Below, piece after piece: positions 7,213 through 14,719 of a stretch of 36,612 nt of DNA (positions are counted from its first letter, which is position 1; each line of letters opens with the position of its first letter). Both the position numbers and the translations under genes were made by a program. Origin of the DNA: Acidobacteriota bacterium. Lineage in GTDB: Bacteria; Acidobacteriota; Terriglobia; Acidiferrales; UBA7541. The DNA is taken from positions 1 through 36,612 of the forward strand of contig QHZB01000208.1 in NCBI GenBank assembly GCA_003224525.1, read 5' to 3'. The notes beneath the pieces are model-generated. The model did no database searches and was not told where the DNA came from. It saw only the letters and a list, made by a program, of their open reading frames with translations.

Positions 7213-8355
7213 CTAAGGCTCAAGCAGACGCTGGCGGATCCTAGCGAGGTCGGAATCGGGAAGTTTCACGGCGTCTCGCAGGTAATTGGCGAAAGATCCA
7301 TAGGTCTCGTCAATCTTATCGAGAGCCCCTTCCAGGGTCTCGGGCCTTGCGGTCATGATGGTTTTCACAGTGGAGAGATCCGGGAGCTCGGGAAAGCCAA
7401 AAGCGAGTTGCAGATCGGCAGCGGTACTTTGGATGGCGTCTGGGGCAAGCAAAAATTGGTTGGACAGTAAGTAGTCTTGGACGACCGCTCTGCGGGGAAC
7501 TCCGAGCGCGGTGAGAAGAATGGCGCTGAAGACGCCAGTGCGGTCTTTACCGGCCGTGCAGTGCTCGACGACAGGAAGATCGCCCGCAGAGATGCGCTGA
7601 AGGATTTTGCCGTACTGTCCTGCATACTGCACGGCATACGCGTAGGCACGAACGGAGTCTTTAGTGTGGGCGTTTATAGCAGCGACCCTGCGTTTCAGGT
7701 CGTCGGCGGTCGGGCTAGTGATTAGATTCGAGCCGATGGGAACAGAAACGAATTCCGGCGCATTTCCCGGCCAGTGATCGGGTGCCCGTGCGCGCTCGGC
7801 TTCCGAGCGGACATCACAGACCAGACGAATCCCTAAGTTCCTAAGATAGTCAGAGTCGCGAGCGGTCAGGTTTACCAAGTGATTTGAGCGGTACACCAAA
7901 CCCCAGCGGACATAACGCCCATCAGAAGTCCGGTATCCGCCCAAGTCCCGAAAGTTTTTCGCGCCTTCAAGTGGGAGCCTGCGGACAGACACAATCCGCG
8001 TGGCTCCGGCGGCGGGCTTCAAATGAAAATAGATGCGGCCGGAGCGCTCGGGGACGAAGACATCGGCGGGCGCTCTAGAAATAGTGAGAACGGCTTTGAC
8101 GGAATCGATGCGATCGGGCTGCGAGCTGGCAAAAACTTCGACAGGTGCGGCACCCGGAGAAGCCTGAAAATCGATCCGGTAGGCGCCGGGCCTGAGCGGT
8201 TCGCAAGTCGGGTCCTCGATGCCTGTGTCAGCCACCGAACTGAATGCAAGCAAAGCGAGAACGGAACCAGCGAAGAGCAGAGGCCGCGCGACAAACAAAC
8301 GTGCCCGCCGCTTTTTGGAAATTCCTGGTGAAATGCCGCCCCAGCGTCTATTCAT
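7213..8355 (-). CDS. Secreted tyrosine/dual-specificity phosphatase family protein
   Basis: This 380-residue protein, starting at ATG 8355, has GAGGTGG about 11 bases upstream. It has a basic N-terminus and a hydrophobic segment at about residues 21-42, so it is a signal peptide or anchor. Residues 55-125 look like an all-beta domain. The phosphatase domain begins at NFRDLGGYRTSDGRYVRWG (about 134-152) and includes DVRSEAERARAPD (181-193). Its P-loop is HCTAGKDRTG, with nucleophile Cys266 and Arg272 (CX5R). Proteins with this layout (IphP/MptpB-like) hydrolyse phosphotyrosine, other phosphoproteins or phosphoinositides. An upstream in-frame ATG (8421) would add 22 residues without a clear binding site. 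It is convergent with the GMC gene and divergent from the Oar gene. Confidence 0.86.
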   Translation of the reverse strand: MNRRWGGISPGISKKRRARLFVARPLLFAGSVLALLAFSSVADTGIEDPTCEPLRPGAYRIDFQASPGAAPVEVFASSQPDRIDSVKAVLTISRAPADVFVPERSGRIYFHLKPAAGATRIVSVRRLPLEGAKNFRDLGGYRTSDGRYVRWGLVYRSNHLVNLTARDSDYLRNLGIRLVCDVRSEAERARAPDHWPGNAPEFVSVPIGSNLITSPTADDLKRRVAAINAHTKDSVRAYAYAVQYAGQYGKILQRISAGDLPVVEHCTAGKDRTGVFSAILLTALGVPRRAVVQDYLLSNQFLLAPDAIQSTAADLQLAFGFPELPDLSTVKTIMTARPETLEGALDKIDETYGSFANYLRDAVKLPDSDLARIRQRLLEP

Positions 8356-8639
8356 TTTTGTGATATCCACCTCGATGCAAATGACCGTAGTCTTTGAATT
8401 CGTCCGTGCTTGCCTCGACATACTGACGCTTGAGGAATCCGATAATGGCCTGCGCTGTCCTGAGTCTCCGAATCATGAGAGCGGTCGATCCGTATGCATC
8501 CTGCATGTGGATTCGTTATACCACAGCCAGGTAACCTGTAATCAGACTGCTTCTCCTAAGCGGTTAAAAAGATCTGGCGTATGCTTGGCGAAAACACTTG
8601 ACAATCCGCCGGTGATATTCCTAACGTTTAGCACGAGCG
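8356..8639. other. Intergenic region between divergent genes
   Basis: This region separates the phosphatase from the next Oar remnant and gene. The only candidate signal is TTGACA at 8598-8603, with a poor -10 candidate (TAACGT, 8622-8627, 18-base spacer), which would fit transcription toward the Oar gene. No coding sequence was recognised. Confidence 0.3.
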
Positions 8640-8863
8640 TTCAAGGCGAGCATGGGTTGAACATGTTCCGCGTGATCTCGGCGCTTTCTTCGGCGGATTA
8701 TTGTTCACTAGCAGGCAGCCAAGTGAATTTTGTCATGAAAACGGGGACAAACAACTTTCACGACAGCGCGTTTGGGTCCCTCCCGAAACTCATTGATTTG
8801 AGGCTCGAGCTTTTGTGGATCCGCCCCAGATCACACGCTTCCGTTATGGTCGATACGAGATGA
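8640..8863 (+). pseudogene. Internal scrap of an Oar-type TonB-dependent receptor gene
   Basis: Plus-strand frames here read FRVISALSSADY, then AGSQVNFVMKTGTNNFHDSAF. This is the conserved plug/barrel junction of Oar-like receptors; the intact gene downstream has SKTGTDVFHGSAFEF at the equivalent place. After a frameshift the text continues VDPPQITRFRY, matching the FDPP…PFRxNQFG region that follows in the family. There is no N-terminal domain and no barrel. So about 70 codons of a different receptor gene lie directly upstream of an intact one, probably left by recombination between repeated receptor genes. Confidence 0.6.
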
Positions 8864-8900
8864 CATTTAAGGGATCTATCGAAAAATCAGAGGAGTAACC

Positions 8901-11897
8901 ATGCGAACTTTTCTGGCTTCCCTGTTCGTCTTTGTTTGCTCTTTGTTGCTGTCCACAAATACCGAAGCGCAAATCAACCGGGCCAACCTCAATGGGACCG
9001 TGACGGATCCGAGTGGGGGGAGTGTCCCCAACGCGAAAGTCGTGGTCGTCGCAGCCGACACTGGTTTCACAAGGCAGGTCATCACCGGCGAGAGTGGCGT
9101 TTACTCCATCACTAGCCTGCCAACAGGGCAGTACGATCTCACGGTCTCTCACGAAGGATTCAAGACCTTCGAGGAGAAGGGCATAAGGCTTTCCGTTGGG
9201 GAGACACGCACCGTAAACGCGCAGCTCCAGGTAGGCACGAGCACAACGCTTGTCAAAGTGGACGCTTCAGCTCAGACGCTCGAGACGAACAATGCCGAGA
9301 TCGCAACAGTGATCCGATCAGAACAAGTGAGCGATATCCCCATTAACGGGCGCGACTGGGCCACCCTGATGACGCTCGCCCCGGGCGCCGTCAACATCGG
9401 TGGGGGCGGCCAGCGGGACCTGCGATTCGTCGGGCGAGGCATAGACGACAGCAACTACACCTTCGATGGAATCGATGCCACCGGTGTCCAGGAACAAAGC
9501 CAGAAGGCGGGTGCGCGCTTGGCCATTTCGCTGGAATCGATCGCGGAGTTCCGCGTGAGTTCCTCGGTCTACACCGCGGATCAGGGCGGTTCAGCGGGGG
9601 CCCAAATCAGCGTCGTATCGAAGACGGGGACGGACGTGTTTCACGGCTCGGCCTTCGAGTTCTTGCGCAACAACGTATTCGACGCACGCTCGCCCTTCGA
9701 TGTAAGCGTGCCGCCGTTCCGACTGAACCAATTCGGCGGCAACATGGGCGGGCCAATTAAGAAGGGCCGTACTTTCTTCTACGCCGATTACGAAGGCCTC
9801 CGGCAGAGCCTGAACACAACCGTGATCGGGTTTGTGCCGAACGCCGCGTATCGGGCCAGCGTGGCGGCGACTTCGCCCGTTCTCCAAAAATTCCTCGCTT
9901 CCTGGCCCGTTGGCCAGACGCCCGTCGATTCCATAACCGATCAATGGACTTCGACGGGGGTGAACTCTCAGCGCGAGGATAGCGGGATGTTCCGATTGGA
10001 TCACAGGTTCAACGACAGAACTTCGCTGTTCGGCCGCTACAGCATCGACGACGCCAACATCAACCAACCGTTGGACACGCTCGGTGGCCGGGATAACCCT
10101 CGCATCCGCCCCAGCAATATCGCTATCCAGTTAAACCACGTCTTCTCGCCGACGCTGGTCAACGAGTTCAGAGTAGGAATGAACCGCTCCGCCTTGCATC
10201 ATTACCAGTTTGGAACTTCTCCCCTCTCGACCGACAACGGTGAGTCAGGCACTGTGGCGGTGAACGTGTCCGTCTTCGATAGCCCTAGTACAGATTCCCT
10301 CGACACGGAGGTCGGCACCACGATTGACGAATATGACGACCTCACCATTGTTAGGGGACGCCACACCATTAAGATGGGGATAAGCGTCGAGCGTCATCGA
10401 CTTAACAACTCGAGTGGGGGAATTGCTTCCGGGACACTCACATACAGTAGCCCGCAGGATTTCGTCAACAATGTTCTTGATGACTATTTTTTCGTTGGGC
10501 AGTTGACGCTCGGTGGCAACCGGCGCACCTATATCATGCCTTACGTGCAGGATACTTATAAGGTGCGCTCCAACCTCACCCTGACCTACGGATTGCGATG
10601 GGAGCATTACACCGTCCTTAAAGAGGTGCTTGGGCGGCAGGCCGTCGTGAAGGTTTCATGCGGAGGCTTTTGCCCGAAGGGCACGCCGCTCTATTCGCCG
10701 TACTACAAGGATTTCGCCCCGCGCTTGGGCTTGTCCTGGCTGCCCGGGGGACCCGCAGGGAAAACAGTTATCCGCACGGGGTTCGGGATGTACTTTGAGC
10801 CGGACCAGATGGACGACTTCAGCGACGGGCACGAGAGTACGGCTGAACGATTTGACGTTTCATCATCGAGCGTGCCAAACCTCTCGTGGCCGGTTTTTCA
10901 GTCCCAGCTCCCCGCCCCATCATTCTCGCCAAAAGCTTGGGACCCGAATCGCAAGGACGGATACTTCGAAAACTGGGACTTGGCGGTCCAGCGGATGCTC
11001 CCGCATGCCTTTTTGGCCCAGGTTGCTTACGACGGCAGCGAGGGACATAGGCTGTTCTCCGCCACGCGGGCCAATCTCATAGATCCATTGACGGGAACTC
11101 GTCCGTTGCCTGAGTTCGGTCCCTACAACCTGAAAGCTAACCTCGGTAACAGCAACTTCCACTCGCTTCTGCTATCCGTGAAGCGTCCCCTCACCAGTGG
11201 ATGGTTGTGGGAGACGCATTACATGTGGTCGCACGCCTTGTCTGACAACGGGTTCGGAGCCGGCGAGTATCCGCACATTCAAAACATGTCCTGCATCAAA
11301 TGTGACTATAGCGACTCGGCGATTGACGTTCGCCACACGCTCTCAATCAATTCGATCTACGAGCTTCCACTTGGCCCGGGCAGGCGTTTCTTGAATGCTG
11401 GCGGGATCGCGGGAAAGCTGCTGGGCGGCTGGAATCTCAGTGGGATTGCGGCGGCCACGAGCGGTCGCGCGATTGACATCGTAATAAGCCGGTCCGCGAG
11501 TAACCTGCCCGACGGCAACAGTAGAAATCAGCGGCCGGACCTCGTCCCCGGCATGTCCATTTACCCCGCGCAACAGACCATCAATAACTGGTTCAATCCA
11601 GCGGCGTTCGCCGTGCCCGCTGTTGGCAAGTGGGGGAACCTGGGCAGGTACGTTGGACGTGGACCTGGATATTATGAAATCGACATGGCCCTCGAGAAGG
11701 AGACGCGCGTTACCGAACGGCTGGCCGTGAAGTTTGGAGCCGAGGCGTTTAACCTGCTCAACCATCCGATCTACGGGAATCCGGCGTCCAATGTCTCGTC
11801 GGCTAGCTTCGGGGTAATCACCACCCAGCTGAACGATGGCGCTACCGGGACCGGCACGTCCCGGCGCATTCAACTAATGATGCGTCTGCTGTTCTGA
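8901..11897 (+). CDS. Oar-type TonB-dependent receptor
   Basis: The protein has 998 residues, with GAGGAG six bases before ATG 8901. A signal peptide (1-24) is followed by a carboxypeptidase-regulatory-like beta-sandwich (about 28-115; NLNGTVTDPSGGSVPNAKV … GVYSITSLPTGQYDLTV). Next comes the plug (SDIPINGRDWATLMTLAPG, the FDGIDATG loop and SKTGTDVFHGSAFEF) and a long outer-membrane beta-barrel with repeated YGLRWEHY-type strands, ending in the aromatic Phe expected of outer-membrane proteins. Receptors of this family import or bind large ligands using TonB energy and are abundant in Acidobacteriota. The neighbouring fucosidase suggests a glycan ligand, but no SusD partner is present and the substrate is unknown. 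Confidence 0.92.
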   Translation: MRTFLASLFVFVCSLLLSTNTEAQINRANLNGTVTDPSGGSVPNAKVVVVAADTGFTRQVITGESGVYSITSLPTGQYDLTVSHEGFKTFEEKGIRLSVGETRTVNAQLQVGTSTTLVKVDASAQTLETNNAEIATVIRSEQVSDIPINGRDWATLMTLAPGAVNIGGGGQRDLRFVGRGIDDSNYTFDGIDATGVQEQSQKAGARLAISLESIAEFRVSSSVYTADQGGSAGAQISVVSKTGTDVFHGSAFEFLRNNVFDARSPFDVSVPPFRLNQFGGNMGGPIKKGRTFFYADYEGLRQSLNTTVIGFVPNAAYRASVAATSPVLQKFLASWPVGQTPVDSITDQWTSTGVNSQREDSGMFRLDHRFNDRTSLFGRYSIDDANINQPLDTLGGRDNPRIRPSNIAIQLNHVFSPTLVNEFRVGMNRSALHHYQFGTSPLSTDNGESGTVAVNVSVFDSPSTDSLDTEVGTTIDEYDDLTIVRGRHTIKMGISVERHRLNNSSGGIASGTLTYSSPQDFVNNVLDDYFFVGQLTLGGNRRTYIMPYVQDTYKVRSNLTLTYGLRWEHYTVLKEVLGRQAVVKVSCGGFCPKGTPLYSPYYKDFAPRLGLSWLPGGPAGKTVIRTGFGMYFEPDQMDDFSDGHESTAERFDVSSSSVPNLSWPVFQSQLPAPSFSPKAWDPNRKDGYFENWDLAVQRMLPHAFLAQVAYDGSEGHRLFSATRANLIDPLTGTRPLPEFGPYNLKANLGNSNFHSLLLSVKRPLTSGWLWETHYMWSHALSDNGFGAGEYPHIQNMSCIKCDYSDSAIDVRHTLSINSIYELPLGPGRRFLNAGGIAGKLLGGWNLSGIAAATSGRAIDIVISRSASNLPDGNSRNQRPDLVPGMSIYPAQQTINNWFNPAAFAVPAVGKWGNLGRYVGRGPGYYEIDMALEKETRVTERLAVKFGAEAFNLLNHPIYGNPASNVSSASFGVITTQLNDGATGTGTSRRIQLMMRLLF

Positions 11898-12138
11898 GCG
11901 GCGTACAACCGCGCGTGTGCCTAGCTCATGGCCTAAACTTCATGCGGTGCGGCTTGAGCCTGAACAACGAAGCGTTCGGCTCCTATAACGCAAGCCCGCA
12001 GTGTATGGTCCCAGCACGAACATCATCGGCTTAGGATCGCGGCCAGATTCCGCCGGTCAGCGGTGCGCGAGAAATAAGAAATAAGGATGCCCCAGAAAGT
12101 GGAATAATTACGAGCGGGAATGGCAGTTGGGCTTTAGC

Positions 12139-12543
12139 ATGGACAAAAGACAGTTCCTCAAGCTGTTCTCCACGATGGCTGCAGGACCCTTAGTCTCGCC
12201 GCTCTTTGCCCGGCTTCCAGACACGAAAATGAAAAACTGGCCCGGCAATTTCGAATACGGCACCGAAAATTTGTACCGCGGACTCTGTTGAAGAGGTGAA
12301 GGATTTTGTCAAAAGGCAAGCCAAATTTAAGGTACTTGGCACCGGCCATTGCTTCAACAAAATAGCCGACAGCACAAACCAATTTCTATCCTTGAAGTCC
12401 ATCGACGAGATGGTTGCGTTGAACGCTGAAGAGCACACAGTGAGCGGCTGCCGCATTTCCGCATGGGCTTTACCCCAAGCGCGGGGAAGGAGCTGCGCAC
12501 CCGGCTCCGGCTTACCCATATGGGCATTCTCGGAATGCTGTGA
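12139..12543 (+). pseudogene. FAD-linked sugar/alditol oxidase gene, frameshifted and internally deleted
   Basis: ATG 12139 opens a Tat-less signal-like start (MDKRQFLKLFSTMAAGPLVS) and the family's NWPGNFEYGTENLYR, then stops at TGA. At about 12281-12287 the next frame takes over with SVEEVKDFVKRQAKFKVLGT and the GHCFNKIADSTNQFLSL FAD-binding segment. Around 12450 the frame changes again to PHFRMGFTPSAGKEL, a motif that belongs far downstream in the substrate-binding half of D-arabinono-lactone/alditol oxidases, and ends at TGA 12541-12543. These enzymes are over 400 residues; here about 130 codons remain in three pieces. The gene is dead through at least one frameshift and one large internal deletion. 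Confidence 0.75.
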
Positions 12544-12687
12544 GAATCCATTTTTTGTATATAAAAAACAACTTGACCAGCACCATCAAAAGCGCCTATA
12601 AGCTGATCGCGATTTGATCAATGAATGTTTAATTTGCAATACTCTTGTGGAAATTTTCTGAACGTCCGTAGGCATAACATGAGCGAT

Positions 12688-12765
12688 TTCGGGCTGGAAG
12701 ACGTAAGTATCAGAATCATTGGTGACGGTAGCGCGCTCCGCACCAGTGTCCGAGTTTCGGAGGAC
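12688..12765 (-). pseudogene. Possible remnant of an Oar receptor N-terminal domain
   Basis: A minus-strand frame reads VLRNSDTGAERATVTNDSDT followed by YVFQPE. This resembles the middle of the carboxypeptidase-regulatory-like domain at the start of Oar receptors (…TNxxTGAERTxxTNxxGxYVF…). Only about 26 residues fit and the flanks do not continue the domain. It is a weak call made on pattern alone. Confidence 0.3.
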
Positions 12766-12851
12766 TCTCCGAATCTTAATAACCATTGCCCGCTTCTGTG
12801 CGGTAACAGAGCGTGCGCTTTTCTACTCCGGTTCGGCCACGTGGAGATTAT

Positions 12852-14327
12852 ATGAAGAGACTTCCTGCTCTTCTTTTCTTGCTTTGCTTCCCAGCCGCAA
12901 CCATACTTGGGCAAAGATACGAGCCGAATTGGGATTCAATTGACCAACGTCCAACCCCTGAGTGGTTTAGCGAAGCGCGTTTTGGCATCTTTATTCATTG
13001 GGGCACCTATTCTGTACCGGCTTATGCTCCTGTCATTCCCGGCAAGCTCGCCTACGCCGAGTGGTACTGGCACGCGATGACTAATGGCAGATACGATCCA
13101 AAAGCGAATGATCTCGAGAGGGGTACCTGGGCGTTCCATCAAAAATTGTATGGTACCGATTTCGTTTACCAGAACTTTGCGTTGCAATTCAAAGCTGAGC
13201 TCTTTGATCCCGATCACTGGGCCGACGTTCTTGCCGGCTCCGGAGCGAAATACGTTGTCCTAACCTCCAAACATCACGAGGGATTTGCCCTGTGGCCAAG
13301 CAATGAAGCTTCCGCCACATGGGGACGCCCCTGGAATGCGGTCGAGATCGGTCCGAAGCGGGATTTGTTAGGTGACCTTACCGACGCCGTTCGCCGCAAA
13401 GGCTTGCGCATGGGCTATTACTATTCATTGTACGAGTGGTACAACCCCCTCTGGCTTTACAACAAGCCGCGGTACGTGACCGAGCACATGTTCCCACAAT
13501 TCAAGGATATGGTCACGCGCTACAAACCTTCGGTCATCTTCAGCGACGGCGAGTGGGAGATGTCCTCTGCCGACTGGCATTCTCCTGAACTGCTCGCATG
13601 GCTTTTCAATGACTCGCCCGCCAAAGATGAAGTAGTGATCAACGATCGGTGGGGCAGCGATACCCGGCACAAGCACGGCGGCTACTGGACGACCGAATAT
13701 ACCGCGGGCATGAGCGGGATCGACCATCCCTGGGAAGAGAACCGTGGCATGGGCGTGAGCTACGGCTACAACCGCGCCGAGGACGTCAGCGTCTATCACA
13801 CCGGCCGTGAATTGGTTTTTATCCTGGTCGATACCGTGAGCCGCGGCGGTAACCTGCTGCTCGACATTGGCCCCAACACGGATGGAACTATCCCAGTCAT
13901 TATGGAGCAACGGCTCAAAGAAATCGGCGACTGGATGAAGATCAACGGCGAAGCCATCTATGGCGCCAAACCGTGGAAAAATACGCGGCAATGGACGGCT
14001 GGCGAAGTGCCCAAGATCGAATACAACAAGGAATTCTCATCCGCGTACGATGTCACTAAGTTGATCGAGAAGCCTTCGGGCGGCAAAGCGTCTATCGAGG
14101 CGTTCTTTACCGCGAAAGGTAACGATATTTACGCAATCCTGCCGCACTGGCTAGGCCATAGCCTCGTCATTAAAGACCTGAACGCTGCCAAATCAGTCGC
14201 CCTGCTGGGCTCGCCGACACTAGTGAAGTTCAAGGCGATGAAATCAGGCCTCGCCATCGAGCTGCCAGATCTTCCTGACGATCTGAGAGCCGAGCCTGCT
14301 TGGGCGTTGAAGATCACCCTGAAGTAA
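12852..14327 (+). CDS. Secreted alpha-L-fucosidase, GH29
   Basis: From ATG 12852 the protein has 491 residues and a signal peptide (1-20). The GH29 barrel is clear: WFSEARFGIFIHWGTYSVPAY (His49), YVVLTSKHHEGFALWPS (His141-His142), GYYYSLYEWYNP, and SVIFSDGEWE with Asp232 as the likely catalytic nucleophile. The TRGGNLLLDIGPNTDG-like block (here SRGGNLLLDIGPNTDG) closes the catalytic domain, and a short beta domain follows to the end. The enzyme removes terminal alpha-L-fucose from glycans by a retaining mechanism in the periplasm or outside the cell. A GTGGAG lies before the ATG. The gene is convergent with the rhamnosidase operon, consistent with a deoxy-sugar scavenging locus. Confidence 0.93.
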   Translation: MKRLPALLFLLCFPAATILGQRYEPNWDSIDQRPTPEWFSEARFGIFIHWGTYSVPAYAPVIPGKLAYAEWYWHAMTNGRYDPKANDLERGTWAFHQKLYGTDFVYQNFALQFKAELFDPDHWADVLAGSGAKYVVLTSKHHEGFALWPSNEASATWGRPWNAVEIGPKRDLLGDLTDAVRRKGLRMGYYYSLYEWYNPLWLYNKPRYVTEHMFPQFKDMVTRYKPSVIFSDGEWEMSSADWHSPELLAWLFNDSPAKDEVVINDRWGSDTRHKHGGYWTTEYTAGMSGIDHPWEENRGMGVSYGYNRAEDVSVYHTGRELVFILVDTVSRGGNLLLDIGPNTDGTIPVIMEQRLKEIGDWMKINGEAIYGAKPWKNTRQWTAGEVPKIEYNKEFSSAYDVTKLIEKPSGGKASIEAFFTAKGNDIYAILPHWLGHSLVIKDLNAAKSVALLGSPTLVKFKAMKSGLAIELPDLPDDLRAEPAWALKITLK

Positions 14328-14719
14328 TCTTCGGGTGATAGAGGGAATTAGTCGCCGAACTCCCCCAAGGTCTTGCCTAATCCGAAATGCTAGATCGGGT
14401 CAAGAGGCATTGGCGGGGAGCGGAGAGCCTTCGTGCCACCTATGGAAGTGCACACTCCTGGATGGAGCGCCTCCCCCCGCGGTCCCTGAGATTGAACCCA
14501 AGGCGTTGAGGTTTTTTTCCATTTTGAAGGCCTTCGTGCATAGCGATGTCACTATCTCGCTTGCCACGAGGCAATTCCAGAGGTTACGCTCTTTGTTCGG
14601 AACCGCGAATCTTCCGCCACAAATCACTGGAACAAAAGAAGATGCGGCGACATGGCGGCTCCTGCGCGTTCTCCTGACCCATGACTGCACGGACAACTGA
14701 ATTGTCACCCATCGTCACC
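14328..14719. other. Intergenic region between convergent glycosidase genes
   Basis: There are 392 bases between two convergent stops. The open frames here have no binding sites and no recognisable motifs. I saw no terminator hairpin with a T-run, no RNA gene and no repeat. Confidence 0.4.

Noticed and set aside
12756-12773. Perfect 7-bp stem-loop TTCGGAG/CTCCGAA
   Set aside because: No T-run and no gene end nearby; probably incidental or part of receptor debris.
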